The notes under the pieces: generated by a model | What the model was told of the DNA's origin: nothing | The model's input: the letters and a program-made list of their open reading frames with translations, nothing else | The model's database searches: none | Translations under genes and position numbers: made by a program | Part shown: piece after piece, positions 43,994 to 53,072 of the stretch | Layout: each line of letters begins with the position of its first letter | Position numbering within the stretch: the stretch's first letter is position 1 | NCBI RefSeq assembly: GCF_030818255.1 | Contig: NZ_JAUTAG010000001.1 | Location: 682,001-746,000 of the forward strand | Source of the DNA: Microbacterium sp. SORGH_AS_0969 | GTDB taxonomy: Bacteria; Actinomycetota; Actinomycetes; Actinomycetales; Microbacteriaceae | Direction of reading: 5' to 3' | Length of the DNA stretch: 64,000 nt

Positions 43994-44672
43994 TCAGATC
44001 GAGACCACCCCGGGCCGGGGTCCGCGGATCTCGCGGTGGAGGCGCTCCATGCGGGTGTCGAGCTCGGCGGCCGTGTCGGCGGCATCCTTCAACTGGTCGA
44101 GCAGATCGGCGGGGACGAGGCGGTCGTACTTGTAGTAGATCTTGTGCTCCAGGCTCGCCCAGAAGTCCATGGCGATGGTGCGGAACTGCACCTCGACCGG
44201 CACCTGGACCCTGCCCGTCGAGAGGAAGACGGGCACCTCGACGATGACGTGGAGGCTCTTGTACCCGTTGGCCTTGGGCCGGGCGATGTAGTCCTTGACG
44301 TCGCGGACGGTGATGTCGTCCTGCTGGGTGAGCAGATCGGACAGCCGGTAGGCGTCGTCGATGAAGCTGCACGTGACCCGGATGCCGGCGATGTCGGTGA
44401 TCGCCGCGCGAATGGAGTCGAAGTCGGTGTCGATGCCCTTGCGCTGCACCTTGTCCACGAGACTGTCGGGCGTCTTCACCCGGCTCGAGACGTGCTCGAT
44501 CGGTGTTGTAGTCGTGCATCTCCTGGAATTCTTCGCGCAGGATCGCGATCTTCGTGTCGACCTCGGCGAGCCCGAAACGGTATTCCATGAGGAATCTCTG
44601 GAACTCGTCACGCATGGCGCGGAGAGCGGCGCTCGAGACGGTGATCTGCTGATCGTCCAGCGAATCGGCCAT
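43994..44672 (-). pseudogene. Small alarmone synthetase (RelA/SpoT synthetase domain), frameshifted
   Basis: (p)ppGpp synthetase of the short RelQ/RelP type. The 5' part reads to EEFQEMHDYN; the 3' part resumes in another frame at PIEHVSSRVKTPDSLVDKVQ and continues with AITDIAGIRVTCSFIDDAYR, RDVKDYIARPKANGYKSLHV (catalytic loop), PVEVQFRTIAMDFWASLEHK. The expected junction is DYN-PIEHV; an extra base near 44503-44505 (AAC A CCG ATC on the coding strand) breaks it. Removing it gives 225 aa, the normal length, with all motifs intact. TACCGT is 7 nt before the ATG. Sequence error or recent loss cannot be told apart here. Confidence 0.82.
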
Positions 44673-44715
44673 GCGACCGACGGTATCGGGTGCAGATACG
44701 AGCGTCCTGTGAGCG

Positions 44716-44883
44716 TCACGCGCGCGGCGGCCCGGGCTCCCGCGGCACGAGCTCGCCGTCGACCACGTCGATTCCCACCAGCCCGTCGAAGACGTCGGGG
44801 AGGTCGGCGGAGCCAGGGGAACCGGCGGAGTCGGCGGGGCCTTCGCCGGGTTCCATCGGAGACGGGGGGTATCGGTCGTTCAC
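44716..44883 (-). CDS. Small acidic hypothetical protein
   Basis: 55 aa. Pro/Ser/Gly-rich N-terminus, then ADLPDVFDGLVGIDVVDGEL and VPREPGPPRA. GGAAGGA lies 7 nt before the GTG start, which supports a real gene despite its size. No family is recognised. It is divergent from the first DUF7882-like gene. Confidence 0.5.
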   Translation of the reverse strand: MNDRYPPSPMEPGEGPADSAGSPGSADLPDVFDGLVGIDVVDGELVPREPGPPRA

Positions 44884-45002
44884 GGCGCTGTCCTTCCGTG
44901 GAGTGCTTCTACGGTGGCAGCACGCCACGCTCCGCCCGGGTGGCTTGACACTCTCGGACGCACGGCGTACTCCCGGTGAGGCCGCGCGGTTAGTGTGGAG
45001 GC

Positions 45003-45338
45003 ATGGGGACGATCATTTACGGAAGCTCGACCACCGTTCACATCGAGGATCGCGCGTTGGCGCACCTCAAGGTCGTCATCTCGACGAAGCTCCGCCGCGG
45101 TGAGAGCTTCACCCTGTCGTGGCGCCACCCCGACGAGGAGCCTCGCGGCCGGAGCACCCTGTGGCTGCACCCGGCGATCCCGCTGCGGTTCGTCTTCGAC
45201 GACGCCGAACCGACGAAGCTGAGCCGGGAGTGGATCGCGCGTCTCTCGGAGTCGGCGAACTCGTCCGGTGGCATCATGCTGGTCGCCGAAGACATCGCCC
45301 CGTCACACGAGACGAAGAGCGACAGCTCGACCCGCTGA
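45003..45338 (+). CDS. Small paralogue A (DUF7882-like)
   Basis: 111 aa. MGTIIYGSSTTVHIEDRALA, HLKVVISTKLRRGESFTLSW, STLWLHPAIPLRFVFDDAEP and SREWIARLSESANSSGG define a family shared with the genes at 45341 and 45772. I believe this is the family catalogued as DUF7882 and sometimes mislabelled as DNA ligase; that name is from memory. No catalytic motif. It resembles a small beta-rich sensor or binding domain. TAGTGT is 6 nt before the ATG. Confidence 0.75.
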   Translation: MGTIIYGSSTTVHIEDRALAHLKVVISTKLRRGESFTLSWRHPDEEPRGRSTLWLHPAIPLRFVFDDAEPTKLSREWIARLSESANSSGGIMLVAEDIAPSHETKSDSSTR

Positions 45339-45340
45339 GG

Positions 45341-45658
45341 TCAGCCCTCGTCGGAGACGCTGTCTTCGGACGGCTCAGGCGTGATCGCCAGCCCGTTGGG
45401 TCCGGATGCCGCGAGCATGAGGTCTTCGACCCACACGCGGTTGATGCGCGGCGGGCGGCTGCCGTAGAAGTGGAACTGGATCGGCACCGAAGGGTGCATC
45501 CAGAAGCTGCGGCGACCGCTGCCGTCTCCCACCTCGACGTCGAACATGAACGACTCGGAGCGGCGCAGCTTGTTCATCACGACGATGCGCAGGTGAGCCA
45601 GCGTGCGGTCATCGATGTCGACGGCGTTGGCGACGGTGTCGTAGATGAATCTGCCCAT
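45341..45658 (-). CDS. Small paralogue B (DUF7882-like)
   Basis: 105 aa. Same plan as its neighbours: MGRFIYDTVANAVDIDDRTL, AHLRIVVMNKLRRSESFMFD, RSFWMHPSVPIQFHFYGSRP, INRVWVEDLMLAASGPNG. It is the most divergent of the three. The ATG at 45658 has TAGGCT 7 nt upstream. Its stop lies 2 nt from that of paralogue A (convergent). Confidence 0.75.
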   Translation of the reverse strand: MGRFIYDTVANAVDIDDRTLAHLRIVVMNKLRRSESFMFDVEVGDGSGRRSFWMHPSVPIQFHFYGSRPPRINRVWVEDLMLAASGPNGLAITPEPSEDSVSDEG

Positions 45659-45771
45659 GGGGTCGAGCCTATCCGAGGAACGCACAAGTCATCCCGACGA
45701 CGCGTGCCACGTCGGTCGAGGGGAAATCAACCCCGCGGAGAGCGCGAGCCGATCTCGCTAACGTGCCTGGG

Positions 45772-46089
45772 GTGGGAACGCTCTACTACGGCGACGTCGC
45801 GACGCCGATCGAAATGGAAGACCGCGCGCTGGCGCATATCAAGGTCGTCATCGCCACGAAGCTCCGCCGGGGGGAGAGCTTCACCCTCTCGTGGACGCAC
45901 GGTCCCGGCCAGGAGGTCGGGCGCAGCACCGTGTGGTTGCACCCGTCCATTCCCCTTCGCTTCGTTTTCGACGAGCCGGAGCCGGCGTTGCTGAGCCGCG
46001 CGTGGGTGGAGGAGCTGGCGAACTCGGCCAACTCTTCGGGGGGCCTGCTCATCGTCCCCGAGCCGGGAACCGAGAACCCGAAGCCCTGA
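45772..46089 (+). CDS. Small paralogue C (DUF7882-like)
   Basis: 105 aa. MGTLYYGDVATPIEMEDRAL, AHIKVVIATKLRRGESFTLS, STVWLHPSIPLRFVFDEPEP, ELANSANSSGGLLIV; closest to paralogue A. The GTG at 45772 was chosen because TAACGT (45759-45764) lies 7 nt upstream; a GTG at 45763 overlaps that hexamer. Unknown function. Confidence 0.75.
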   Translation: MGTLYYGDVATPIEMEDRALAHIKVVIATKLRRGESFTLSWTHGPGQEVGRSTVWLHPSIPLRFVFDEPEPALLSRAWVEELANSANSSGGLLIVPEPGTENPKP

Positions 46090-46099
46090 CCCCCGAGAC

Positions 46100-46648
46100 C
46101 TAAACGGTGGTCTCGGCGTCCTCGGGCGATGTCTCGTGCGAGGCGGGAGCGGGATCGACCTGGTCGACCGCGTCCTGCAGCCGACCCAGACACGCGACCA
46201 CGACGTCGCACTCCTCCGGCGTCATCTCGGCCACAGCCGCCATCATGCGACTGTGCATGGAGCCGAGGGTCGCTCGCACCTCATGGTCGCTGGCCGCGGT
46301 CGCGACGATTCGGACGCTCCGCCGGTCGGTCGGGTGCGGCACACGCGTGACGTGGCCGGACCTCTCGAGGCGGTCGATGATCGCCGTGGTCGAGGCGGTC
46401 GACACCCCCAGGTACCGTGTCAGCTCGGCCGGTGTCACATGGCGATCCTGACCCGCTGCGCGCAGGAGGTAACGGAGCACGAGAAGGTCGTTCTCGCCCA
46501 TCGACATCGCCTCACGCGTGCGGCGGCGCATGGCGACCTCGGCGGCGCGGTAGACGCGGAAGGCCTGCAGGACCTCGACGGCCCGGTGCCGACGCTCCTC
46601 TTCGCTCGCGCCGTACCAGTAGCGCGACGACGATGAGGCGTTCTCCAC
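46100..46648 (-). CDS. MarR-family transcriptional regulator 1
   Basis: 182 aa, winged helix: MGENDLLVLRYLLRAAGQDR, VTPAELTRYLGVSTASTTAI (recognition helix), RLERSGHVTRVPHPTDRRSV (wing). Dimeric regulators of this type respond to small aromatic or antimicrobial molecules. The GTG start has TAGGAT 6 nt upstream. It is divergent from a second MarR gene with 139 bp between the starts. Confidence 0.9.
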   Translation of the reverse strand: MENASSSSRYWYGASEEERRHRAVEVLQAFRVYRAAEVAMRRRTREAMSMGENDLLVLRYLLRAAGQDRHVTPAELTRYLGVSTASTTAIIDRLERSGHVTRVPHPTDRRSVRIVATAASDHEVRATLGSMHSRMMAAVAEMTPEECDVVVACLGRLQDAVDQVDPAPASHETSPEDAETTV

Positions 46649-46787
46649 CTCGGCATCCTATGTCAGGGCGCGTTGTCCAGGCCCCTGCCGTTGCGCGAGG
46701 GGGACGAGTACCATGGAAAAATACATCGGCTGACGAGTTGATAGGACATCGAGACACTCGACCGACAAGGAATCCGCGGGAGGTGAC
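46649..46787. promoter_or_regulatory. Intergenic control region between two MarR genes
   Basis: 139 bp. Contains TAGGAT for the minus gene, an AT-rich patch ATGGAAAAATACATC (46713-46727) and GTTGATAGGACATC ahead of the plus gene, whose ribosome-binding site is GGGAGG. The AT-rich patch is the most likely operator site; no perfect palindrome longer than 6 bp was found. Confidence 0.4.
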
Positions 46788-47276
46788 ATGCGGCACACGG
46801 CCACGGCAGACGACGTGGTGAAGGCCCTCAGCGACCTCACCGATTCCAGCGCGATCTCGGAACGGGCGGCGCTGCAGTCCCTGGGCATCGGCCCGAACGA
46901 CGCGAAAGTACTCCGCTTCCTCCTCGAGCGCAGCGAAGACGACGATCCCGTCACCCCGCGCCTGCTGACCGAGATGCTCGGGATCTCGTCCGCGGCGACG
47001 ACCACCCTCATCGATCGCCTCGCGGAAGCGGGCTGGGTCGAGCGAGAGCCCTACCCCGGCGACCGGCGTTCGATCGTGGTGCGCGCGACCGTCGATCCCG
47101 AGTCTCCCGCCCGACGGATCCTTTCGGTCCGGCGGGCTTCGGTCGCCGAGGCCGCGTCGAAGCTCGGCGCGGCTGAACGACGCGTGGTGGCCGACTTCCT
47201 CGACGACATCGCGCGCGTCGAGAAGCAGCACGTGGAGGGCATCGCCGCGGCCGACACCGCGTCCCGCTCGCACTGA
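46788..47276 (+). CDS. MarR-family transcriptional regulator 2
   Basis: 162 aa, winged helix: LGIGPNDAKVLRFLLERSED, VTPRLLTEMLGISSAATTTL, RLAEAGWVEREPYPGDRRSI. The recognition helix and wing closely parallel those of the divergent MarR gene, so the two may be ancient duplicates that cross-regulate. GGGAGG precedes the ATG at ideal spacing. Effector unknown. Confidence 0.9.
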   Translation: MRHTATADDVVKALSDLTDSSAISERAALQSLGIGPNDAKVLRFLLERSEDDDPVTPRLLTEMLGISSAATTTLIDRLAEAGWVEREPYPGDRRSIVVRATVDPESPARRILSVRRASVAEAASKLGAAERRVVADFLDDIARVEKQHVEGIAAADTASRSH

Positions 47277-47307
47277 TCTTCTTCAGCACGAACGGGACGC
47301 GTCGCAC

Positions 47308-47550
47308 TCAGGAGGAGTCGCGACCGGTCGCCGACTGCAGGCGGTCGATCTGCTCGGACGCCTCTGCCTTCGTCAGGTCGGCGGGGATCTCTTCCCCCGC
47401 TTCGCGCGCGAGCGTGTCGAGGTAGCTGCGCTGCGGCGCGGTCATCGGCTCGTCGCCGGTGACCCAGTCGGACGGATCCTTCTCAGCGGGGTTGTCGCCA
47501 CCGTCGCGGACGGCGCCGAGGGTCTCTTCTTCACGGGAGGTATCGCTCAT
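47308..47550 (-). CDS. DUF3072 family protein
   Basis: 80 aa, acidic N-terminus then the DUF3072 core MTAPQRSYLDTLAREAGEEI-PADLTKAEASEQIDRLQ. The core resembles the lysine-poor helix-hairpin of SAP-like motifs but is of unknown function. The ATG at 47550 has TAGCCT 7 nt upstream. Divergent from the hydrolase gene at 47630. Confidence 0.82.
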   Translation of the reverse strand: MSDTSREEETLGAVRDGGDNPAEKDPSDWVTGDEPMTAPQRSYLDTLAREAGEEIPADLTKAEASEQIDRLQSATGRDSS

Positions 47551-47629
47551 GCGCCCGAGGCTAGGCGGAGCGTCCGACACCGACTCCGGGATTGACAGCG
47601 CGCCCCGTCCGGTACGGCATCCTGGATCG

Positions 47630-48592
47630 ATGACGAACGACCCGCCTCCCGCCGACGTCCAGGTCGAGACGTACCGGCGCGGGCGCGCACGGACGCGGGT
47701 GACGCGCGTGTCGACCGGGGCGAAGACGGGCCGGGACTTCGTGCTCGTCGCGGGCATCGGCGTGGCGTCGACCTACTTCGAGTTCCTCGCGCCGTTGCTG
47801 GCGGCCGAGGGAGAGGTCTACGCGCTCGACCTCCCCGGTTTCGCCGGGGTCCCGGCATCCGGAGATCAGCCGACCGCCGCGTTCTTCGCCGATCAGGTCG
47901 AGGGGGTGCTCGATCACTACGGCCTGCGCGACCCGGTGCTGATCGGGCATTCGATGGGCACGCAGGTGGTCACCGAGGTGCTCACGCGCCGCGAGCTCTC
48001 GCACGCGGTGCTCGTGAGCCCCGTCGTCGACGAGGGCGAAGCGCGGGCCGGCGTGCAGGCCGTGCGGTTCGCACAGTCGACCCTGCGCGAGTCGCTGCAC
48101 ATCGCGCTGCTGGCGGTGTCGGCGTACCTGCTGTGCGGGTTCCTCTACTTCTTCGAGACGCTGCCGTACATGCTGCGGTACCGGATCTCCGACCGCATCG
48201 TTGACGCGCGGTCCCACCTCCTGCTCATCCGGGGCGAGTTCGACCGCCCCTCACCGCGCCGGCTGCACTCCCGTCTGGTGGAGCGCGCGCGTTCCGCTCG
48301 CCGATGGGAGATCGAGGGGGCCGCCCACTGCGTCGTCAACAGCCACGCGGTGGGCGTCGCCCGGCTCACGATGGAGCACGTGCGCGACGAGCTCGCCCGG
48401 AAGGGTCGGATGCCGGCGGCCGAGGCCGCCGTGCCGCCGGCGCGGCACGCCGATGTCCGCATGGTGCTGGGGGCCATGGCGAGCCGCCTGGCGGAATGGA
48501 TCAGCGCCGCGCGCAAAGACGAGACGGGCGTCGAGCGCGCCAAGGCGCGGCACGCGCGCGTGCTGTGGGAGGCGTACCGGGCGCGACGCTGA
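47630..48592 (+). CDS. Alpha/beta hydrolase
   Basis: 320 aa. Strand-elbow order FVLVAGIGVASTYFEFLAPL, YALDLPGFAG, nucleophile Ser in VLIGHSMGTQVV, acid in LIRGEFDRPSP and His in EGAAHCVVNSHAV. A hydrophobic lid helix (LHIALLAVSAYLLCGFLYFF) suggests a lipid-like substrate. A C-terminal extension of about 60 residues is helical and charged. The ATG at 47630 has CATCCT 6 nt upstream. The FUSC-type gene follows after 67 nt. Confidence 0.85.
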   Translation: MTNDPPPADVQVETYRRGRARTRVTRVSTGAKTGRDFVLVAGIGVASTYFEFLAPLLAAEGEVYALDLPGFAGVPASGDQPTAAFFADQVEGVLDHYGLRDPVLIGHSMGTQVVTEVLTRRELSHAVLVSPVVDEGEARAGVQAVRFAQSTLRESLHIALLAVSAYLLCGFLYFFETLPYMLRYRISDRIVDARSHLLLIRGEFDRPSPRRLHSRLVERARSARRWEIEGAAHCVVNSHAVGVARLTMEHVRDELARKGRMPAAEAAVPPARHADVRMVLGAMASRLAEWISAARKDETGVERAKARHARVLWEAYRARR

Positions 48593-48659
48593 GCTACCGC
48601 TCGTCCGGCGAGACGGCAACCCCCGAGACCGACCGGCGCGCGGCCCGGAGCATGGAGGG

Positions 48660-49775
48660 GTGTACATCCGCCCCTCGCTGAGCAGCTCGTTCGACCCGAG
48701 GCAGTGGTGGCGCGACGCGATGACGGCCGACCGCCTGGTGCTCGCGGCCAAGACCGCCGGGGCGGCCGCGCTCGCCTGGTACCTCGCGCCTTACGTGCCC
48801 TTCGCGCAGAGCGAGTACTCGTACTACGCCCCGCTCGGCGTCCTCGTCAGCATGTACCCCACGGTCGCGCGCTCGGCCTCGAGCGGCGTGCAGGCCGTGG
48901 TCGGACTGGCGCTCGGCATCGGCCTGGGCCTTGCGAGCCTCGCGGTGGTGGGTGCGGGCCTTCCCCGCATCGCCGCGGTCGCGATCGTCATCTTGCTCGG
49001 CGTGCTGCTGGCCGGGGTCCGTGCCCTCGGCGTCGGCCGCGACTGGGTGGCGATCGCTGCGCTCTTCGTCTTGCTGCTCGGCGGCGCCGATCCCGACGGG
49101 TACTCGTCGTCGTACCTGATGACGATGGCGTTCGGCGTGCTGGTCGGGGTCTCGGTGAACCTCCTCGTCGTCCCGCCCCTGCGGGTCAAGCGGGCCGATG
49201 ACCGCCTGGCCCGGCTCCGCGACGACCTGGGAGAGGCGCTCCGCAGGATCGCGGACGCGCTGGCGGGGCACGCCTTCGATCAGGATGCCGCCGACACCGC
49301 GACCGCCGGACTCACGGGGACGCTCGCCGACGTCCGAGAAGAGGTCGAGCTCGCCGACGAGAGCCGGCGCTACAACCCGCGCGGGCGTCGCCTGCGCGCG
49401 CCCCGGGATCTCAACCGCCGGCGTCTGGACGCCCTCACCGGAACGGCCGACGCGACGCGCGAGCTGTCGGCATCCCTTTCTCGTCTGACCCAGGGGCCCG
49501 ATGTCGACACCCGCATCCCCGACGACGCGCGTCGAACTCTCGCCCGCGCGATCGAGGCCGCGTCGCACCTGGTGACCACTCCCCCGGATCCCGAGGCGAC
49601 CGCGGGGCAGCTGCGCGAGGCCGAGCACGCGCTCACCGCGTACACCGACCGTCTGCGAGAGCTCACCGCACACGACGAGCCTCTCGATGCCTGGGAGGCG
49701 GCGGTGAGCCTTCGGCGTGTGATCGCCGCGTGCGGACCACTCTCGGATCCGGACGCCGACACCGCGACCCGCTGA
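48660..49775 (+). CDS. FUSC / aromatic acid exporter-like membrane protein
   Basis: 371 aa. Six hydrophobic helices in the first 180 residues (KTAGAAALAWYLAPYVPFAQ, YYAPLGVLVSMYPTVARSAS, QAVVGLALGIGLGLASLAVV) match the N-terminal half of FUSC/ArAE transporters; a soluble helical domain with RLARLRDDLGEALRRIADAL follows. Members export aromatic acids or act in membrane homeostasis. The start is GTG 48660, with GGAG 9 nt upstream. It probably shares a transcript with the hydrolase. Confidence 0.82.
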   Translation: MYIRPSLSSSFDPRQWWRDAMTADRLVLAAKTAGAAALAWYLAPYVPFAQSEYSYYAPLGVLVSMYPTVARSASSGVQAVVGLALGIGLGLASLAVVGAGLPRIAAVAIVILLGVLLAGVRALGVGRDWVAIAALFVLLLGGADPDGYSSSYLMTMAFGVLVGVSVNLLVVPPLRVKRADDRLARLRDDLGEALRRIADALAGHAFDQDAADTATAGLTGTLADVREEVELADESRRYNPRGRRLRAPRDLNRRRLDALTGTADATRELSASLSRLTQGPDVDTRIPDDARRTLARAIEAASHLVTTPPDPEATAGQLREAEHALTAYTDRLRELTAHDEPLDAWEAAVSLRRVIAACGPLSDPDADTATR

Positions 49776-49810
49776 GTTCGCGCGTCGCACCGGGTCTCAC
49801 GCGACCGCGA

Positions 49811-49854
49811 GGTCCCTGAGCCTGTCGAAGGGACCGGCACCTTCGACACGCTCA
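49811..49854. repeat. REP-like palindrome acting as terminator
   Basis: GGTCCCT (49811-49817) pairs with AGGGACC (49829-49835). In addition CTGAGCCTGTCGAAG (49816-49830) pairs with CTTCGACACGCTCAG (49840-49854), one mismatch. It contains the inverse of the 19-mer found twice inside lhr. It lies between convergent genes and could stop both transcripts. Confidence 0.85.
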
Positions 49855-49893
49855 GCCGCCTCGCCCCGTATCCCGGCACCTCCCGCGAGACCG

Positions 49894-52735
49894 TCAGTAG
49901 CCCGTCGACAGCACGCGATCGAGCATGTCGACGAAGTAGTCGGCCGACTCCCGAGTCACGCACAGCGGCGGCTTGATCTTCAGCACGTTCTGGTGATCGC
50001 CGGTGGGCTGCATGATCACGCCGAGCTCGAGGAGACGATCGCAGATCGCGGCCGTCTCCTCCGTCGCCGGCGTGAGGGTGCCGCGGTCGCGCACGAACTC
50101 CAGGCCCAGGTACAACCCCGACCCGTGGACGGTGCCGACGATCGGATGCCGATCCCCCAGCGCGGCGAGCCGTGCCTTGAGGTGTGCACCGACGACCCGC
50201 GCGTTCTCCTGCAGCTGCTCCTCGTCGATGATGTCGAGCACGGTCTGACCGACGACGGATGACAGCGGCGAACCGCCCGTGGAAGAGAAGAAGTATCCCT
50301 GCGTCCGGTAGCGGTCGGCGACCTCACGACGGGTGATGACCGCGCCGAGCGGGAAGCCGGCGCCGATGGACTTCGCAACGGCGACGATGTCGGGAACGAC
50401 CCCCTGCTGCTCGAAACCCCAGAACCACGAGCCGAGGCGGCCGAAGCCGACCTGCACCTCGTCGGCCACGGCCAGCCCGCCGAGCTCGCGTACCGTGGCG
50501 TACACCTCTCTCAGGTAGCCGTCCGGCAGGGCGACGCCTCCCGCGTTGCCGTAGAACGTCTCGCTCAGGAAGGCGGCGGGCGGGTGTCCCTCGGCGGCGA
50601 GCGCGCGCAACCGCGCGGCCGCCTCGGGCGCGTAGGCAGCGGCATCCGCTCCCCGATGACGACCGCGGTACGAGTTCGCGGCATCGACGGTGTGCACCCA
50701 CTCGGGACGGGTCTCGAGTGCGTTGGGGTTGTCGGCGATCGAGGTCGAGACCGCATCGCTCGCGTACGTCCAGCCGTGGTAGGCCTCGGCCATCGCCACG
50801 ACGTCGCGGCGCTCGGTCGCCGCCATCGCGAGGCGGATGGCCAGGTCGACCGCCTCCGAGCCGGAGTTGACGAAGAACACCGTGTCGAGCTCGTCGGGAA
50901 GCCGGGATGCCAAGCTCTCGGCGTAGCGCGTGATCGCGGCGTAGTGGAAGCGCGAGTTCGTGTTCAGCAGACGCGTCTGGCGCGAGACGGCTGCGGCGAT
51001 GCGGGGGGTGCGCGTGGCCGACCGAGGCGACGTTGTTGACCATGTCGAGGTAGACGCGGCCGTCGACGTCGACGAGGAACTCGCGCCATCCGCGCTCGAT
51101 GCGCGGCGGCCGGGCGTAGTAGTGCTCCTGGACCTCGGCGACGACGGCCTCGCGGCGGTCGAGGAGGTCGTCCTCGACGGGCGCGGCCGGTACCTCGACC
51201 CCGAGCGCGAGGGTGGCGTCGCCGACGACGGCGCGCCACCCGGGCAGATCGGCGGCGCGGATCGTCTCGGGGACCTCGTCCGGGTCGAGCGCGGTGAGCA
51301 GCACGTCGATACGCCGGCGGGCGGGCACCTCGGCGCTCACCTCCGTGTCGCCGTGGCGGATGCTCAGTCCCGCCGGGACATCGAGCGTCGTGGGCCGGGC
51401 GAACCACACCGCAGCCGCGGTCGGCACCGTCGCGGGTGCGTGCGGCGTGCGGGACGGCGCGCCGAGCAGCACCGGGCGCAGAGCCGGGAGCACCACGACC
51501 TCCGCTCCCTCGTCGAGCAGACGCTGCGCCGCGCGCTCGACGGCGTCGTCGTCGAGCCACGCCCCCTCGTCCGCGAGCGGCGACAAGGTCCCGGCATCCA
51601 GGATCACCGCCCGCCCCGGCTCGCTCAGGAGCGGCGCGCCGGCCCACTCGGGGACGCCGACGGCGGGACGCCCGAGCGCGTGACGAATCTGCGCGGTCGC
51701 CACCTCGATCGGAACGGCGGTCGCGCGCCGCAGGATCGAGAACTCCCGATCCAGCGCGCCGCTGGCGTAGTCGTTCGCCTCGTCGAGGCGCACCTGCTGG
51801 CGCCCGCTGAGGACGAGCACGACCCCGCGCAGCACGACGAGCGGCCAGAGGGCGGTGATCTCATCGTCCGAGAGCGCCCGCCGTCGGTCGAACGCCGCGA
51901 TGGCCGGCAGAGTGGTGCGATACGACGCGCCGGCGTGGTGCAGCACCGACGAGACCGTCACGGCGATCTCGCCCACCGCCCACGAATCGATGACGTCTCC
52001 GAAGTCGATGACGGCATCGGGGAGGGTCTGGATGCCGTGCGGCCGGAGCACATTGTCGTCGGTCACGTCGTAGTGCCCGAGCTGGCGCGGCAGCGCCTCG
52101 GCGACCGGCGCGAGCGCGGCGAGCGCGCGGGCGGTCGCCTCCGCGGTGAACGCGCGCACATCGGCGTCGGGCTCGGTCTCGGCGATCTCGGTGATCGCCC
52201 GCTCGGCGTGCCGCAGGTCCCACTGGAGGACGCGCCCCGAGGCCGGGTGCGTCTCGTTCGCGAGCGCCACGCTCACCGCGGCGGACAGCTCGCCGAGCCG
52301 TTCGACGACGCGCGGCGAGAGGTAGGCCGAGCCGGTCAGCGTCTTCCCCGACACGAACGAGATGACCCGCGCGTGCAGCCGCCCCTGCGAGGTCTCCCAC
52401 CACCCCGACATCGCGCCCCGCGGTCCCGTGACGATCTCGGGGATGCGCAGGGTGGGCTCCGCTCGCGCGACGAGGGCGGCCGCGGCATCCTGCATCTCGA
52501 TCTCGGATTCGCTGAAGACCGGGTTGCTGATCTTCAGCACGCCGAGTGGGTCGCCCCCTCCAGCGGGGGTGACGAGGAAGTTCTGGTCCTGCTGGCTGCC
52601 GAGCGAGCGGAGCTCCGTGTCGATGCCGTAGACCTCGCGCAGCAGGGATCGAGCCTCGTCGATGGGAAGGGTCGGCGTCGGCAGCTCACCGTGGGCGAAG
52701 TAGTCGAACGAGGCGTCGGTCACGGCGGGCTCCAT
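49894..52735 (-). pseudogene. Phosphotransferase-aminotransferase fusion, interrupted by a +1 frameshift
   Basis: Three parts. N-terminal APH-like kinase (SQQDQNFLVTP, LGHYDVTDDNVLRPHG with the catalytic Asp, VIDFGDVIDSW). A middle domain of about 200 residues, where relatives have an M23-like fold. C-terminal class III PLP aminotransferase (VFFVNSGSEAVDLAIRLA, EAYHGWTYASDAVS, VADEVQVGFGRLG, PLP lysine in VAVAKSIGAGFPLG). The frame breaks at VGHAHP in a C6 run (51003-51008 on the plus strand). Omitting one C gives HAHPRIAAAVSRQ and one 946-aa protein. A 3-domain protein of this layout may degrade hydroxylated or phosphorylated amino compounds. A GTG at 52723 preceded by GGAG is an alternative start. 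The operator at 52828 lies upstream. Confidence 0.85.
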
Positions 52736-52827
52736 GAGGCTCGAATCGGGCGGGTCGGTGGCGCGGCAGCTCGGGCGTTCGCGAGGCAGGCATGCGACGA
52801 GCGCGCGGTCTCGGAGGGTGCTGGAAT

Positions 52828-52849
52828 GAAACATACAGCGTATGTTTTC
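52828..52849. promoter_or_regulatory. Palindromic operator O1 (TetR type)
   Basis: AAACATAC-AGC-GTATGTTT at 52829-52847, perfect 8-bp arms with a 3-bp centre, about 95 bp before the aminotransferase start. On the minus strand it contains TATGTT, a plausible -10, so binding would block transcription. The same site with one arm mismatch occurs at 58552-58570 beside the TetR gene. Confidence 0.75.
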
Positions 52850-53072
52850 GGGCCGCCAGACCGCCGGCGGGCGACTGATCATCACGCCGCGAACGACATC
52901 GCAGGTGAATCACGCCGAACCTCGGGGCGGCGCCTCCGACACGGGCGGCGCTCGCCGCCTCGCGGGCGACCGTCCCACCCGCCGGGGCAGGGCCACCGAC
53001 CCCATCGCCAGAACCCCACCGCGCGATAGAGATGGGACCTCTCGCACTCTCCGAACCCGAACAGGAGCCGTC

